From Gallionella sp. UBA4121 (lineage in GTDB: Bacteria; Pseudomonadota; Gammaproteobacteria; Burkholderiales; Gallionellaceae): 64,000 nt of DNA. Each line of letters starts with the position of its first letter. Positions within the stretch are counted from its first letter, which is position 1. Location of the stretch: positions 1 through 64,000 of the forward strand of contig DFWZ01000050.1 in NCBI GenBank assembly GCA_002381565.1. The letters run 5' to 3'. A model generated the notes under the pieces. That model saw nothing but the letters and a program-made list of their open reading frames with translations. It ran no database searches and had not been told where the DNA came from. A program made the position numbers and the translations under genes. This document shows, piece by piece, positions 18,356-27,235 of the stretch.

Positions 18356-18970
18356 ATGAGTAAATCGCATGCCCCAAGGCGCGACCTGATGCGTGAACAA
18401 CTGGCGCACAGAGCAGCCAAGTTGATTGCAGAAACCGGCATTGCGGACTTCGCTTCCGCCAAGCGTAAAGCCGCCCGTCAGCTCGGCGCGGCTGATACCC
18501 AACACCTGCCCAGTAACAACGAAGTTGAGGAGGCTTTGCAAAGTTACCGCTCGCTTTATCAGCACGAGAGTCATCCCGACATCCTGCATCAGTTACGCAC
18601 AGATGCGCTTGCCTGCATGCAACTGTTCGCGGCGTTCAACCCCTACCTCACAGGTTCGGTATTGAGCGGCGCGGCTGGCGAACATTCGGACATCAATCTG
18701 ATGCTGTTTTCCGACGATGCAAAAGCCGTGCTGCTGTTTCTGCTCAGGAACAAGCTTGAGTTCGAAGACGGGGAATGGAGGGTGCGGCTGGGAGGACGCG
18801 AAGAAACGGTGCCGAGCTACACGCTCATCGGCGAATCCGGCGCCCAGATACACCTCGTCGTGCTGCCTGAAAATGCCCGTTACAGCGGCAGCCGCCACCC
18901 GGACACCCATGCCGATATCGCGGCGGTAACTAAGTTAATTGAGGAGCAAGGAGCGAGGAGCGAGGATTGA
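18356..18970 (+). CDS. Nucleotidyltransferase-fold protein, catalytic motif altered
   Basis: Starts 2 bp after the mrcA stop, so probably co-transcribed. 204 aa: a helical N-terminal half, then a minimal-nucleotidyltransferase motif GSVLSGAAGEHSDIN at about 98-112. The canonical pattern is GS-x10-D-x-D; here the second aspartate is asparagine, so activity is doubtful. The C-terminal half is compact and alpha/beta (YTLIGESGAQIHLVVLP). The last residues (GARSED) are encoded by a repeat tract (18941-18975), so the native C terminus may have been shorter. Function unknown. Confidence 0.7.
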   Translation: MSKSHAPRRDLMREQLAHRAAKLIAETGIADFASAKRKAARQLGAADTQHLPSNNEVEEALQSYRSLYQHESHPDILHQLRTDALACMQLFAAFNPYLTGSVLSGAAGEHSDINLMLFSDDAKAVLLFLLRNKLEFEDGEWRVRLGGREETVPSYTLIGESGAQIHLVVLPENARYSGSRHPDTHADIAAVTKLIEEQGARSED

Positions 18971-19052
18971 GAGGAAAGTCAAAAACGGCGCACTGACTTT
19001 ACTCGATCCTCAGTCCTCAATCCTCAATCCTTCACGCAACAACGGCGCAGCC
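18941..19052. repeat. GGAGCGA/GGATTGA heptad tract with conserved 22-nt block, copy 1
   Basis: Tandem GGAGCAA/GGAGCGA/GGATTGA units at 18941-18975, a hairpin AAAGTCA...TGACTTT, inverted CTCAATC units at about 19010-19030, then a 22-nt block containing GCAACAACGGCG that recurs, with two differences, at 48568-48589. It forms the 3' end of the preceding coding region and the space behind hemB. Confidence 0.65.
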
Positions 19053-19065
19053 AACCCCGGCGGTC

Positions 19066-20073
19066 TCAATCCTGCTTTTTCAGCCACCTTGCCGCATCCA
19101 GCGCGAAGTAAGTCAGGATGCCATCCGCGCCGGCACGCTTGAAGGCCAGTAACGATTCCAGCACGCAGGCCTGTTCGTTCAGCCAGCCGTTTTGGGCTGC
19201 GGCCTTGAGCATGGCGTATTCGCCGCTGACCTGATAGACAAAGGTGGGGGCCTTGAATTCGTCCTTCACGCGGCGAACGATATCGAGGTAGGGCATGCCG
19301 GGCTTGACCATCACCATGTCCGCACCTTCCTGCAAATCGAGACCGACTTCCCACAGCGCCTCATCGGAATTGGCCGGATCCATCTGGTAGGTGTATTTAT
19401 TGCCTGAGCCCAGATTACCGCTGGAACCGACCGCATCGCGGAACGGGCCGTAGAAGCTGGAGGCGTATTTTGCAGAATAGGCCATGATGCGGGTGTGAAT
19501 GTGGCCGTCGGCATCAAGGGCTGTGCGAACCGCACCGATGCGCCCGTCCATCATGTCCGAAGGCGCAACGATATCAGCCCCGGCAGCAGCATGCGTCTGC
19601 GCCTGGCGTGTCAGCACGGCAATGGTCTCGTCGTTGAGAACGTAACCTGCCTCGTCTATCAGCCCGTCCTGCCCGTGGCTGGTATAGGGATCGAGCGCGA
19701 TGTCGGTCATCACGCCAAGCTGCGGAAAATTTCTTTTCAGTTCAGCGATCACGCGCGGCACGAGGCCGTTCGGGTTATAGGCTTCGCACGCATCCAAAGT
19801 TTTAAGCGGGGCATCGATCACCGGAAAAATCGCCATCACCGGAATGCCCAATTTCACGCATGCTTCTGCATCCTTGAGCAACAAGTCCAGCGTCTTGCGC
19901 TGTACACCCGGCATGGACTTGATATCTTCGACTTTATTGCTGCCTTCCAGCACAAAGACAGGGTAGATAAAGTCTGCTGGCGTGAGCAGATGCTCCCGCA
20001 TCAGGTCGCGTGAAAAAGCGTCGCGGCGCATGCGGCGCATGCGTTTGTGTGGGTATTGTCCGAGTGTCTGCAT
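19066..20073 (-). CDS. hemB: Delta-aminolevulinic acid dehydratase (porphobilinogen synthase)
   Basis: Condenses two 5-aminolevulinates to porphobilinogen, second committed step of haem synthesis. The start is ATG at 20073 (MQTLGQYPHKRMRRMRRD, 335 aa); the frame upstream is non-conserved leader. Active-site lysines lie in MAYSAKYASSFYGPFRDA and MVKPGMPYLDIVR. The metal region reads LDPYTSHGQDG: the zinc-binding cysteines of the E. coli/animal type are absent, so this is a Mg2+-dependent type. It stands alone between two repeat/hairpin regions. Confidence 0.96.
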   Translation of the reverse strand: MQTLGQYPHKRMRRMRRDAFSRDLMREHLLTPADFIYPVFVLEGSNKVEDIKSMPGVQRKTLDLLLKDAEACVKLGIPVMAIFPVIDAPLKTLDACEAYNPNGLVPRVIAELKRNFPQLGVMTDIALDPYTSHGQDGLIDEAGYVLNDETIAVLTRQAQTHAAAGADIVAPSDMMDGRIGAVRTALDADGHIHTRIMAYSAKYASSFYGPFRDAVGSSGNLGSGNKYTYQMDPANSDEALWEVGLDLQEGADMVMVKPGMPYLDIVRRVKDEFKAPTFVYQVSGEYAMLKAAAQNGWLNEQACVLESLLAFKRAGADGILTYFALDAARWLKKQD

Positions 20074-20199
20074 AATTTTCCTGAAAAATTTATTTTCTTT
20101 GGAACTATTTAAGGAAACGCTTATCTGAGTATGCGAATGACGATAAATCATTCCACGTTTCTCCTCCCTGAGCGTGTCTTAACCTTAAGTTAAGATTTT

Positions 20200-20225
20200 G
20201 CCCCCACCGGTTGGGGGCTTTTTTT
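20200..20225 (+). terminator. Terminator-like hairpin with T-run on the plus strand
   Basis: GCCCCC-ACCGGTT-GGGGGC followed by seven T. The orientation fits plus-strand transcription, but both flanking genes (engB stop at 20247, hemB start at 20073) are on the minus strand, so its target transcript is not evident. On the minus strand only AAAATC follows the stem. Confidence 0.5.
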
Positions 20226-20246
20226 GCCCGCCGAATTTACTACCAG

Positions 20247-20879
20247 CTAGTCGATCACGCCTTCATCCACGTCAGTCTCGATGTCATCCGATTTTAACCA
20301 GCCGGCAATCACCGCTTCTGCTTCCTCAATGCCCTGCTTCTTCAGGCTTGAGAATAACTGCACCGAGCATTGCGGATAATTTTCGGCAAGATAGGCTTTT
20401 ACCTTCATCAAAGTTATCGTCGATTGCTGGCGGCTCAGCTTGTCCGATTTGGTCAGCAGAATGTGCACCGGCTTAGCCGTCGGCGCGAACCAGTCCAGCA
20501 TGGTTTCATCCAGTTCAAGCAACGGGCGGCGTATGTCCATGATCACGACCAGTCCGCTCAGCTCCTCGCGCTTCTGCAAATAGGTGCTCAGCAATCCTTC
20601 CCAATGGCGCTTGGCCTCGGGTGGCACCTTGGCATATCCGTAGCCCGGCAAATCCACGATATAACGGTCATTGCCCAGAGAGAAGTAATTCAGATGCTGG
20701 GTGCGACCCGGCGTTTTACTGGTGTAAGCCAGACGCACGTGGTTTGCCAGCGTATTGATCGCACTCGATTTGCCCGCGTTGGATCGCCCGACGAAGGCCA
20801 CCTCCCGGCCGCCATGCATCGGCAAGTCCTTGATATGGTTGACGGTGGTGTAGAACGTCGCTAAAGAAAAAAGTCCCAT
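20247..20879 (-). CDS. engB: Ribosome biogenesis GTP-binding protein EngB (YihA/YsxC)
   Basis: Essential small GTPase required for division and 50S subunit maturation. G1 GRSNAGKSS at 31-39, G2 in TSKTPGRTQ, G3 DLPGYGYAKV, G4 TKSD, all in order. 210 aa, with a short acidic C terminus. The ATG shares one base with the hemL stop (TAATG), so it is translationally coupled. Last gene of the thiD-thiE-hemL-engB run. Confidence 0.95.
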   Translation of the reverse strand: MGLFSLATFYTTVNHIKDLPMHGGREVAFVGRSNAGKSSAINTLANHVRLAYTSKTPGRTQHLNYFSLGNDRYIVDLPGYGYAKVPPEAKRHWEGLLSTYLQKREELSGLVVIMDIRRPLLELDETMLDWFAPTAKPVHILLTKSDKLSRQQSTITLMKVKAYLAENYPQCSVQLFSSLKKQGIEEAEAVIAGWLKSDDIETDVDEGVID

Positions 20880-22162
20880 TATTTCCAGACCGAGAAGATT
20901 AGCTCAGCTGCTGCAATCGTCTCATTAATATCAGCCTCGGTGTGCGCTGAGGATACGAAACCCGCCTCGAATGCGGAAGGGGCCAGATATACACCCGCGT
21001 CCAGCATGGCGTGGAAGAAGCGGTTGAATGCCACCTTGTCACAGGACATCACCTCGGCATAGCTGGTGGGCAGAGTATCGCTGAAATACAGGCCGAACAT
21101 GCCGCCTACCGATTGTGCACAAAATGCGATGCCATGCCGTTTGGCGCTCGCCGACAGGCCTTCGGTCAGTTGTGTGGCCAGTTTCGACAATCGCTCATAG
21201 AATCCTTCGGCCTGAACCAGCTTCAGGGTAGCCAGACCCGCCGCCACTGCGACCGGGTTGCCCGACAGGGTACCTGCCTGATACACAGCCCCCAGCGGGG
21301 CCAGACATTGCATGATGTCACGCCGCCCGCCAAACGCTGCTGCCGGCAGGCCGCCGCCCATCACCTTGCCCAGCGTGACCAGATCAGGCTTGATGCCGTA
21401 ATACCCCTGCGCGCCTTGCAGGCTGACGCGGAATCCCGTCATCACTTCGTCCAGAATCAGCACTGCGCCATGTCTGGTGCACAAATTGCGCAATGCATCG
21501 AGGAATTCTTTTTTTGGCGTAATCAGGTTCATGTTGCCCGCAACAGGTTCGACGATCACGGCAGCGATCTCGCTGCCCATCTCGGCAAATGCCCGCTCAA
21601 GACCCGCTGCATCGTTATAATCGAGCACCGTGGTCAGGGCTGCAATTTCGGCCGGCACGCCGGATGAACTCGGCTGACCGAAAGTCAGCGCGCCGGATCC
21701 CGCCTTGACCAGCAAGCCATCGGAATGCCCGTGATAACACCCCTCAAACTTGATAATGCGCGAACGATTGGTAAATCCTCGCGCCAGACGTATCGCCGTC
21801 ATGGTCGCTTCCGTGCCTGAACTGACCAGTCTCACCATTTCCAGACTCGGCAACAACTTGCACAACAAACCGGCTATTTCCAGCTCGGCCGCGGTTGGCG
21901 CACCGAAACCCAGCCCATTGGCCGCCGCATCCTGCACCGCTCGAACCACGTCCGGATGGCAATGCCCTGCGATCATCGGCCCCCATGAGCCCACGTAATC
22001 GGTGTAACGCTTGTCATCTGCATCCCAGACATAGGCGCCATGTCCGCGTTTGAAAAACAGCGGCGTGCCACCCACCGAGCGGAACGCGCGAACCGGCGAA
22101 TTCACGCCGCCGGGAATAAGCTGCTGCGACGCGTCGAAAAGTTCCTGATTATGAGAGGTCAT
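20879..22162 (-). CDS. hemL: Glutamate-1-semialdehyde 2,1-aminomutase
   Basis: PLP-dependent conversion of glutamate-1-semialdehyde to 5-aminolevulinate, so this organism uses the C5 (glutamyl-tRNA) route to haem. 427 aa. The PLP lysine lies in LVTLGKVMGGGLPAAAFGG; LILDEVMTGFRV binds the pyridoxal ring and CYHGHSD contributes to the active site. The N terminus has the typical QQLIPGGVNSPVRAF. It lies 15 bp behind thiE. Confidence 0.97.
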   Translation of the reverse strand: MTSHNQELFDASQQLIPGGVNSPVRAFRSVGGTPLFFKRGHGAYVWDADDKRYTDYVGSWGPMIAGHCHPDVVRAVQDAAANGLGFGAPTAAELEIAGLLCKLLPSLEMVRLVSSGTEATMTAIRLARGFTNRSRIIKFEGCYHGHSDGLLVKAGSGALTFGQPSSSGVPAEIAALTTVLDYNDAAGLERAFAEMGSEIAAVIVEPVAGNMNLITPKKEFLDALRNLCTRHGAVLILDEVMTGFRVSLQGAQGYYGIKPDLVTLGKVMGGGLPAAAFGGRRDIMQCLAPLGAVYQAGTLSGNPVAVAAGLATLKLVQAEGFYERLSKLATQLTEGLSASAKRHGIAFCAQSVGGMFGLYFSDTLPTSYAEVMSCDKVAFNRFFHAMLDAGVYLAPSAFEAGFVSSAHTEADINETIAAAELIFSVWK

Positions 22163-22177
22163 GTTGCGTCTTTCTAA

Positions 22178-22831
22178 CTAATGATCTAAATTCAAATTTG
22201 CAAACTGCCTGGCTGTCTGTTCAATATCTTCCACACCGAACAGCGCCGAGATTACCGCCAGCGCGTCAGCCCCCGCCGTCAGCAGTTGCGCGCCATTTTC
22301 TGCCGTGATGCCGCCTATCGCTACGATCGGCAGGTCAATTTCACGGCGCGCCTGACACAATAAGTCGAGGGTTGCCGCCGGCGCAGCGGGTTTAATCGTC
22401 GAGGCAAAAAACGCACCGAATGCGACATAATCAGCGCCCAGACCCGCTGCCTCATGCGCCAGATCGACGCGATTATAACAAGATATACCGATTATTTTCC
22501 CGCCACCCAACATTGCGCGCGCCTCTGCCACGCTGCCGTCATCAAAGCCCAGATGCACGCCATCGGCATCGACCATTTTAGCCAGCGCAGCATCATCGTT
22601 GATAATCAAGGCAACGCCAAATTCCCGCGTCAGCTCGCGCAAGGCACTTGCCTGTTCCAGACGCCGCGCCGCGCCGCCCTGCTTGTTGCGGTATTGCAGG
22701 ACACTCGCCCCGCCTTGCAAAGCCAGCCGTACCTGACGCAGCAGCTTAACCGTGTCTTGCTCCTCCGGCGTAATCGCGTAAAGACCTCTGACAGCCTGTT
22801 TGGCTACACGACAAGACTCGACTCCGTTCAT
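22178..22831 (-). CDS. thiE: Thiamine-phosphate synthase
   Basis: Joins HMP-pyrophosphate and thiazole phosphate into thiamine monophosphate. TIM-barrel landmarks: QYRNKQGG, LIINDDAALAKMVDADGVHLG, GISCYN, DYVAFGAFFAS and VAIGGI. The start is ATG at 22831 (217 aa) with GAGG about 8 nt upstream; a TTG at 22852 is the alternative. The ribosome-binding purines come from a GGATTGA-type repeat tract at the thiD-thiE junction. It follows thiD directly. Confidence 0.94.
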   Translation of the reverse strand: MNGVESCRVAKQAVRGLYAITPEEQDTVKLLRQVRLALQGGASVLQYRNKQGGAARRLEQASALRELTREFGVALIINDDAALAKMVDADGVHLGFDDGSVAEARAMLGGGKIIGISCYNRVDLAHEAAGLGADYVAFGAFFASTIKPAAPAATLDLLCQARREIDLPIVAIGGITAENGAQLLTAGADALAVISALFGVEDIEQTARQFANLNLDH

Positions 22832-22836
22832 CCTGC

Positions 22837-22860
22837 TTTCCTCAATCCGCAATCCTGCAT
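22837..22860. repeat. Short AATCC-heptad tract at the thiD-thiE junction
   Basis: Two degenerate CAATCC-like units (minus strand GGATTGCGGATTGAGGA) between thiD and thiE, of the same kind as those at 18941-19052, 34520-34545 and 48500-48590. They supply the thiE ribosome-binding purines. Confidence 0.45.
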
Positions 22861-23700
22861 CTAGTTGAGCAGATCGGGTTTGTCCTCATCGTCTTCACCC
22901 CGCGCCCAGAACAACCTGTCCGGGATGAGTTGCCCCATGCCGGGCCTGAAACCGGCATTCAGCGTCTGCCAGGTATATTCCTGCGCTTCCTTGACCGCCT
23001 CGACCACATCCACCCCCTGCGCCAGCAAGGCTGCAATGGCCGATGCCATGGTGCATCCTGATCCGTGATAAATCCCCGGCAGACGCGCCCAGCTATCGCG
23101 ACTCACCACGCCATCTTCACTGTACAAGGTGTTGATCACCTTGGGCGTCTGTTCATGCGTTCCGGTAATCAGCACATATTCACAGCCCATCGCCAGAATG
23201 CGTTTGGCGCATTCTTCCAGGCTGGGATCATCCTCTTCATTGTCTTCATCCATCGCCAGGCGACGCGCCTCTATGCTGTTCGGCGTGACAATGGTCGCCT
23301 GCGGAATCAGCAATTCGCGCATCGCATCGAGCATGTCTTCGTCAGCCAGCTCGTCCCCTCGTCCCGAAGCCAACACCGTATCGAGCACAAAAGGAACATC
23401 GGGATAGTCCGCCAATATCTCGGCGATTGCCACGATATTTTCCACGCTGCCCAGCAGACCGATCTTGAAAGCCGCGACCTGCACGTCTTCGAGCATCGCA
23501 CGCGCCTGATCCACCACCCACTCGGGCTCCATCGGCAGCACATCCTCCACACCGCTGGTATCCTGCACGGTGACCGCCGTGACAACCGACAGCGGATGAC
23601 AACCCATGCTTGCAATCGTTAACATATCAGCCTGCAAACCAGCACCTCCGGAAGGATCGGTGGCGGCAAAACTCATTACTAGCGGGAAAGATTCGGACAT
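22861..23700 (-). CDS. thiD: Hydroxymethylpyrimidine/phosphomethylpyrimidine kinase
   Basis: Ribokinase-fold enzyme phosphorylating HMP and HMP-phosphate for thiamine synthesis. N-terminal SFAATDPSGGAGLQADM binds the substrate, TAVTVQDT follows, TPNSIEARRL and the anion-hole/catalytic GIYHGSGCTMASAIAALLA are present. 279 aa; the C-terminal GEDDEDKPDLLN tail is unusually acidic. First gene of thiD-thiE-hemL-engB. No TPP riboswitch is visible in the short gap before gloA. Confidence 0.94.
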   Translation of the reverse strand: MSESFPLVMSFAATDPSGGAGLQADMLTIASMGCHPLSVVTAVTVQDTSGVEDVLPMEPEWVVDQARAMLEDVQVAAFKIGLLGSVENIVAIAEILADYPDVPFVLDTVLASGRGDELADEDMLDAMRELLIPQATIVTPNSIEARRLAMDEDNEEDDPSLEECAKRILAMGCEYVLITGTHEQTPKVINTLYSEDGVVSRDSWARLPGIYHGSGCTMASAIAALLAQGVDVVEAVKEAQEYTWQTLNAGFRPGMGQLIPDRLFWARGEDDEDKPDLLN

Positions 23701-23787
23701 GATGTAGGCGATGGTATTATGCGCGTCAGGTCGGTCATTTTACCCTATATGACTGTGATTTCCGAATACCAATTTCAAGAGGATATT

Positions 23788-24177
23788 ATGCGCATACTGC
23801 ACACCATGTTACGCGTGGTTAATCTGGATAAATCGCTCACCTTCTATACCGACGTGCTCGGCATGAAGCTGCTGCGCCGCACCGACTATCCCGATGGAAA
23901 ATTTACCCTGGCCTTTGTCGGCTACACCGACGAAGCCAGCGGCGCGGTGATCGAATTCACCTACAACTGGGGCGTGGAAAAGTACGAACCCGGCAATGCA
24001 TTCGGCCATATCGCCATCGAAGTTGAGAATGCCTATGATGCCTGCGAAAAGATCAGGCAGCTCGGCGGCAAGGTCGTGCGCGAAGCAGGTCCGATGCAAC
24101 ACGGCAGCACGGTGATTGCGTTTATCGAAGACCCGGACGGATACAAAATCGAGCTGATCCAGAAGAAGACGAAATAG
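23788..24177 (+). CDS. gloA: Lactoylglutathione lyase (glyoxalase I)
   Basis: Converts the methylglyoxal-glutathione hemithioacetal to S-lactoylglutathione. 129 aa from the ATG at 23788, preceded by AAGAGGA; the longer frame from 23719 has a non-conserved start. The two beta-alpha-beta-beta-beta modules carry the metal ligands: H in ILHTMLRV, E in VIEFTYNWG, H in GHIAIEV and E in YKIELIQ. Glutathione supply fits gshA in the same window. Confidence 0.95.
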   Translation: MRILHTMLRVVNLDKSLTFYTDVLGMKLLRRTDYPDGKFTLAFVGYTDEASGAVIEFTYNWGVEKYEPGNAFGHIAIEVENAYDACEKIRQLGGKVVREAGPMQHGSTVIAFIEDPDGYKIELIQKKTK

Positions 24178-24202
24178 GGCCGCCGGCCGGTCACCAGCAG
24201 GT

Positions 24203-25462
24203 TCAGGGCGAGGTTTCCGGAACAGGCGCATTCCAGGGCGCTACCTTGAACAGTAGCAGCATGCCCGGTATCGCCATCGCCGCGCACAACAAAAAGAATC
24301 CGCTCCAGCCCATAAACTCGACCAGCCAGCCGGTGGCGGCATTGGCGAAGGTGCGCGGCATCGCCATCAGGCTGGTGAACAGCGCGAACTGGGTGGCCGT
24401 GTAAGCGGGGTGTGTGGTGCGTGCGATGAAGGCGACGAAGGCCACGGTACCCAAGCCCACCCCCAGCGCCTCCAGGCCGATCACCACAGCCAGCTGGGTG
24501 CGTTCGAGCGCGCCGATATCAGCGTGATAACCGATGGAAGCCAGCCACGCAAAACCGAAGATGGCCAGTATCTGCACTACGCCGAACAGCCACAGCGCGC
24601 GGTTGATGCCGATCTTCACCATCCACAACCCGCCCAGCATGCCGCCGATCACCGACGGCCACAGGCCTGCGTTCTTGGCGATCAGGCCGATGTCGGTTTT
24701 GGAGAAACCCATGTCGAGATAGAAAGGCGTGGCAAGCGCCGTGCACAGGCTGTCGCCCAGCTTGTAGAAAAGCAGGAAAGCCAGAATCAACAAGGCGCTA
24801 CGCCAGCCCTGCCGGTTGATGAATTCGCGGAACGGCTCGACTACCGCCTCGCGCAAGGTCTTCGGCGGCACAGCTCTGTGCGGCTCCTTCACCATCAGCG
24901 TCATCGCGATGCCGGGCAGCATGAACAGCGCGGTGATGATAAACACCAAGTCCCAGGGCAAAAAGTCGGCGAGGATCAGCGACAAGGAACCCGGCACCAG
25001 CCCTGCGATGCGATAGGCGTTGACGTGCACCGCGTTGCCCAGGCCCAGTTCGGCATCGCTCAGCAACTCGCGCCGGTAGGCATCCAGCACGATATCCTGC
25101 GTCGCGGAGAGCACCGCCAACAGCGTTGCGCACCATGCGATAGTAGATAACTGGCTGGCTGGCGAGAAGCCGCCCATACTGGCAATCACCGCCAGCAATC
25201 CGAGCTGAGTCAGCACCATCCAGCCGCGCCGCCGCCCCAGCATCGGCAAGGCGTAGCGGTCGAGCAACGGCGACCAGATGAATTTCCAGGTGTAGGGAAA
25301 CTGGATCAACGCGAACAGGCCAATGGTCTTCAGATCGACATGTTCGCTGCGCAGCCAGGCAGGCAGCAGATTGAACAGCAGATACAGCGGCAGACCGGAA
25401 GAAAAACCGGTGAACACGCAGATCAGCATGCGACGGGTAAACAGTTGCCTGATGACGCTCAT
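24203..25462 (-). CDS. ampG: AmpG-like MFS permease
   Basis: Major-facilitator transporter of the AmpG/muropeptide permease family, predicted to import anhydromuropeptides for cell-wall recycling. Start at ATG 25462 (MSVIRQLFTRRML, 419 aa), overlapping the metW stop by 4 bp; the longer frame is antisense-like. About 12 hydrophobic helices, with the family pattern GFSSGLPLYLLFNLLPAWLR and FPYTWKFIWSPLLDRY. metX-metW-ampG is a recurring betaproteobacterial order; the link with methionine synthesis is not explained. Confidence 0.88.
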   Translation of the reverse strand: MSVIRQLFTRRMLICVFTGFSSGLPLYLLFNLLPAWLRSEHVDLKTIGLFALIQFPYTWKFIWSPLLDRYALPMLGRRRGWMVLTQLGLLAVIASMGGFSPASQLSTIAWCATLLAVLSATQDIVLDAYRRELLSDAELGLGNAVHVNAYRIAGLVPGSLSLILADFLPWDLVFIITALFMLPGIAMTLMVKEPHRAVPPKTLREAVVEPFREFINRQGWRSALLILAFLLFYKLGDSLCTALATPFYLDMGFSKTDIGLIAKNAGLWPSVIGGMLGGLWMVKIGINRALWLFGVVQILAIFGFAWLASIGYHADIGALERTQLAVVIGLEALGVGLGTVAFVAFIARTTHPAYTATQFALFTSLMAMPRTFANAATGWLVEFMGWSGFFLLCAAMAIPGMLLLFKVAPWNAPVPETSP

Positions 25463-26058
25463 ACCCCGCGCTGAAAACGATAAACCGCCGTGCTGCCGAG
25501 CAGATTGGGCAACACGCTCACCTCGCGCCCGCCGGTCATCACACTGCGCGCTGTGACGCTGACGCAGTATGTGCGGCAAAAATTCTCGAAATCATTCAGC
25601 GTGCAAAGATGCACGTTCGGCGTGTTGTACCACTGGTAGGGCAACTCGCGCGACACCGGCATATTGCCCTGCAACACGTTGAGGCGACTCTTCCAGTAGC
25701 CGAAATTGGGGAAACTGACGATGCCCTCGCGCCCGACGCGCAGCATCTCCTGTATCAGCGGCTCGGTATGCCGCGTGGCCTGCAACGTCTGCGAAAGGAT
25801 GACGAAATCGAAAGCGCCGTCCTCGAAATCGGACAGGCCGGCATCCAGGTCGTTCTGGATCACATTCACGCCATTGGCGATGCACGACACGATGTCCAGA
25901 TCGCTGATTTCCACGCCGTAACCGCGCACCGCTCGCGTTTCCTTCAGATAGCGCAACAGGCTGCCATCTCCGCAACCCAGATCCAGTACCGAGGCGCCTC
26001 TGGGTATCCATGCGGCGATGGCCGCGAAATCCGCACGATCAGTAGTAGCAATATTCAT
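25459..26058 (-). CDS. metW: Methionine biosynthesis protein MetW
   Basis: SAM-dependent methyltransferase-like protein that accompanies and supports MetX. Motif I VLDLGCGDGSLLRYL lies at about residues 24-38, then YGVEISD and the characteristic VNVIQNDLDAGLSDF and DFVILSQTLQATR. 199 aa. Overlaps metX and ampG by 4 bp each, so all three are coupled. Confidence 0.95.
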   Translation of the reverse strand: MNIATTDRADFAAIAAWIPRGASVLDLGCGDGSLLRYLKETRAVRGYGVEISDLDIVSCIANGVNVIQNDLDAGLSDFEDGAFDFVILSQTLQATRHTEPLIQEMLRVGREGIVSFPNFGYWKSRLNVLQGNMPVSRELPYQWYNTPNVHLCTLNDFENFCRTYCVSVTARSVMTGGREVSVLPNLLGSTAVYRFQRGV

Positions 26059-27188
26059 TTTGCTACCTCGCGTGCTACGTTATCAAGATACGCGCGCACA
26101 ACATCAAAATAGTGCGGATGTTCCATCAGGAATGAATCGTGCCCGTGCGTGGAAGTGATCTGTGCATAGCTGACCGGGCGTTTATTGTGAAGCAGTGGCC
26201 GAATGATCTCGCGTGAGCGCTGCGGCGAGAAACGCCAGTCTGTGGTGAATGAGATCACCAGAAAATCCGCTTTTGCACGCGCGAAGGCACGATTCAGATC
26301 GCCGCCGCAATCCTGCGCGGGGTCGAAATAATCCAGCGCCTTGGTCATCAGCAGATAGGTGTTGGCATCGAAATAGGCGGCGAACTTGTCGCCCTGATAG
26401 CGCAGATAGGATTCGATCTGGAACTCCACTTCATAGCCGTAATTATATTGTTCGGTGCGCAGCTCGCGTCCGAACTTGTCCGCCATCGCATCATCCGACA
26501 GGTACGTTATGTGTCCCAACATGCGCGCCAGTCGCAAGCCCCGGGTCGGCACCACGCCGTGCTGATAAAAGTCTCCGCCGTGAAAATCCGGGTCGGTCAG
26601 GATGGCGTTGCGCGCCACGTCGTTAAAGGCGATATTCTGCGCGGTGAGGCGAGGCGCACTGGCGATGGCCAGCACATGACGCACCCGGTCAGGATAGGCC
26701 AGCGACCATTGCAATGCCTGCATGCCGCCCAGACTGCCGCCGATCACAGCCGCAAAGCAACGGATGCCCAGCCTGTCAGCCAGCCGCGCCTGCGATTCTA
26801 CCCAGTCTTCCACCGTGATGACCGGAAAGCTTGCGCCATAGGGCTTGCCGGTTTCAGGGTTGATCGAGGAAGGGCCGGTTGAGCCATGACAGCCGCCCAG
26901 GTTGTTCAGCCCAACCACAAAATACCTGTTCGTATCGATCGGCTTGCCGGGCCCCACCATGTTGTCCCACCAGCCAATGTTCTTCGGTTCGTCTGCATAA
27001 TAGCCCGCAACATGGTGATGTCCGGACAACGCATGACAGATCAGAATGGCGTTGGACTTGTCGGAATTGAGCGTGCCGTATGTCTCATAGAGCAGTTCGT
27101 AACGCGGCAACACCGCGCCGCTGCGAAATACCAGCGGGGTGTCGAACGATGCGCGCTGCGCTTTAACAATACCTACAGAATGATCCAA
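26055..27188 (-). CDS. metX: Homoserine O-acyltransferase MetX
   Basis: Alpha/beta-hydrolase that acylates homoserine for methionine synthesis. Nucleophile serine in GGSLGGMQALQW, aspartate in SFTTDWRF, histidine in STHGHDSF. The best start is TTG at 27188 (377 aa): GGAG lies 5 nt upstream and the product then begins DHSVGIVKAQ, as homologues do. A TTG at 27224 would lie inside the terminator hairpin of the leader. Proteobacterial MetX enzymes can use succinyl- instead of acetyl-CoA; I cannot decide which here. A SAM-II-like riboswitch precedes it. Confidence 0.93.
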   Translation of the reverse strand: MDHSVGIVKAQRASFDTPLVFRSGAVLPRYELLYETYGTLNSDKSNAILICHALSGHHHVAGYYADEPKNIGWWDNMVGPGKPIDTNRYFVVGLNNLGGCHGSTGPSSINPETGKPYGASFPVITVEDWVESQARLADRLGIRCFAAVIGGSLGGMQALQWSLAYPDRVRHVLAIASAPRLTAQNIAFNDVARNAILTDPDFHGGDFYQHGVVPTRGLRLARMLGHITYLSDDAMADKFGRELRTEQYNYGYEVEFQIESYLRYQGDKFAAYFDANTYLLMTKALDYFDPAQDCGGDLNRAFARAKADFLVISFTTDWRFSPQRSREIIRPLLHNKRPVSYAQITSTHGHDSFLMEHPHYFDVVRAYLDNVAREVAK

Positions 27189-27197
27189 AGCAGCTCC

Positions 27198-27231
27198 AAA
27201 AGAAAACCCGTTTAGCTTAGCCAAAACGGGT
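27198..27231 (-). terminator. Intrinsic terminator in the metX leader
   Basis: On the minus strand ACCCGTTT and AAACGGGT form a perfect 8-bp stem with a 10-base loop, followed by TTTCTTTT. It lies between the SAM-II-like aptamer and the metX ribosome-binding site and is the likely expression platform. Confidence 0.72.
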
Positions 27232-27235
27232 GTCC

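Noticed and set aside
23701..23787. Search for a TPP riboswitch before thiD
   Set aside because: The gap is short and the TPP core words (CUGAGA, ACCUGA) are not there.
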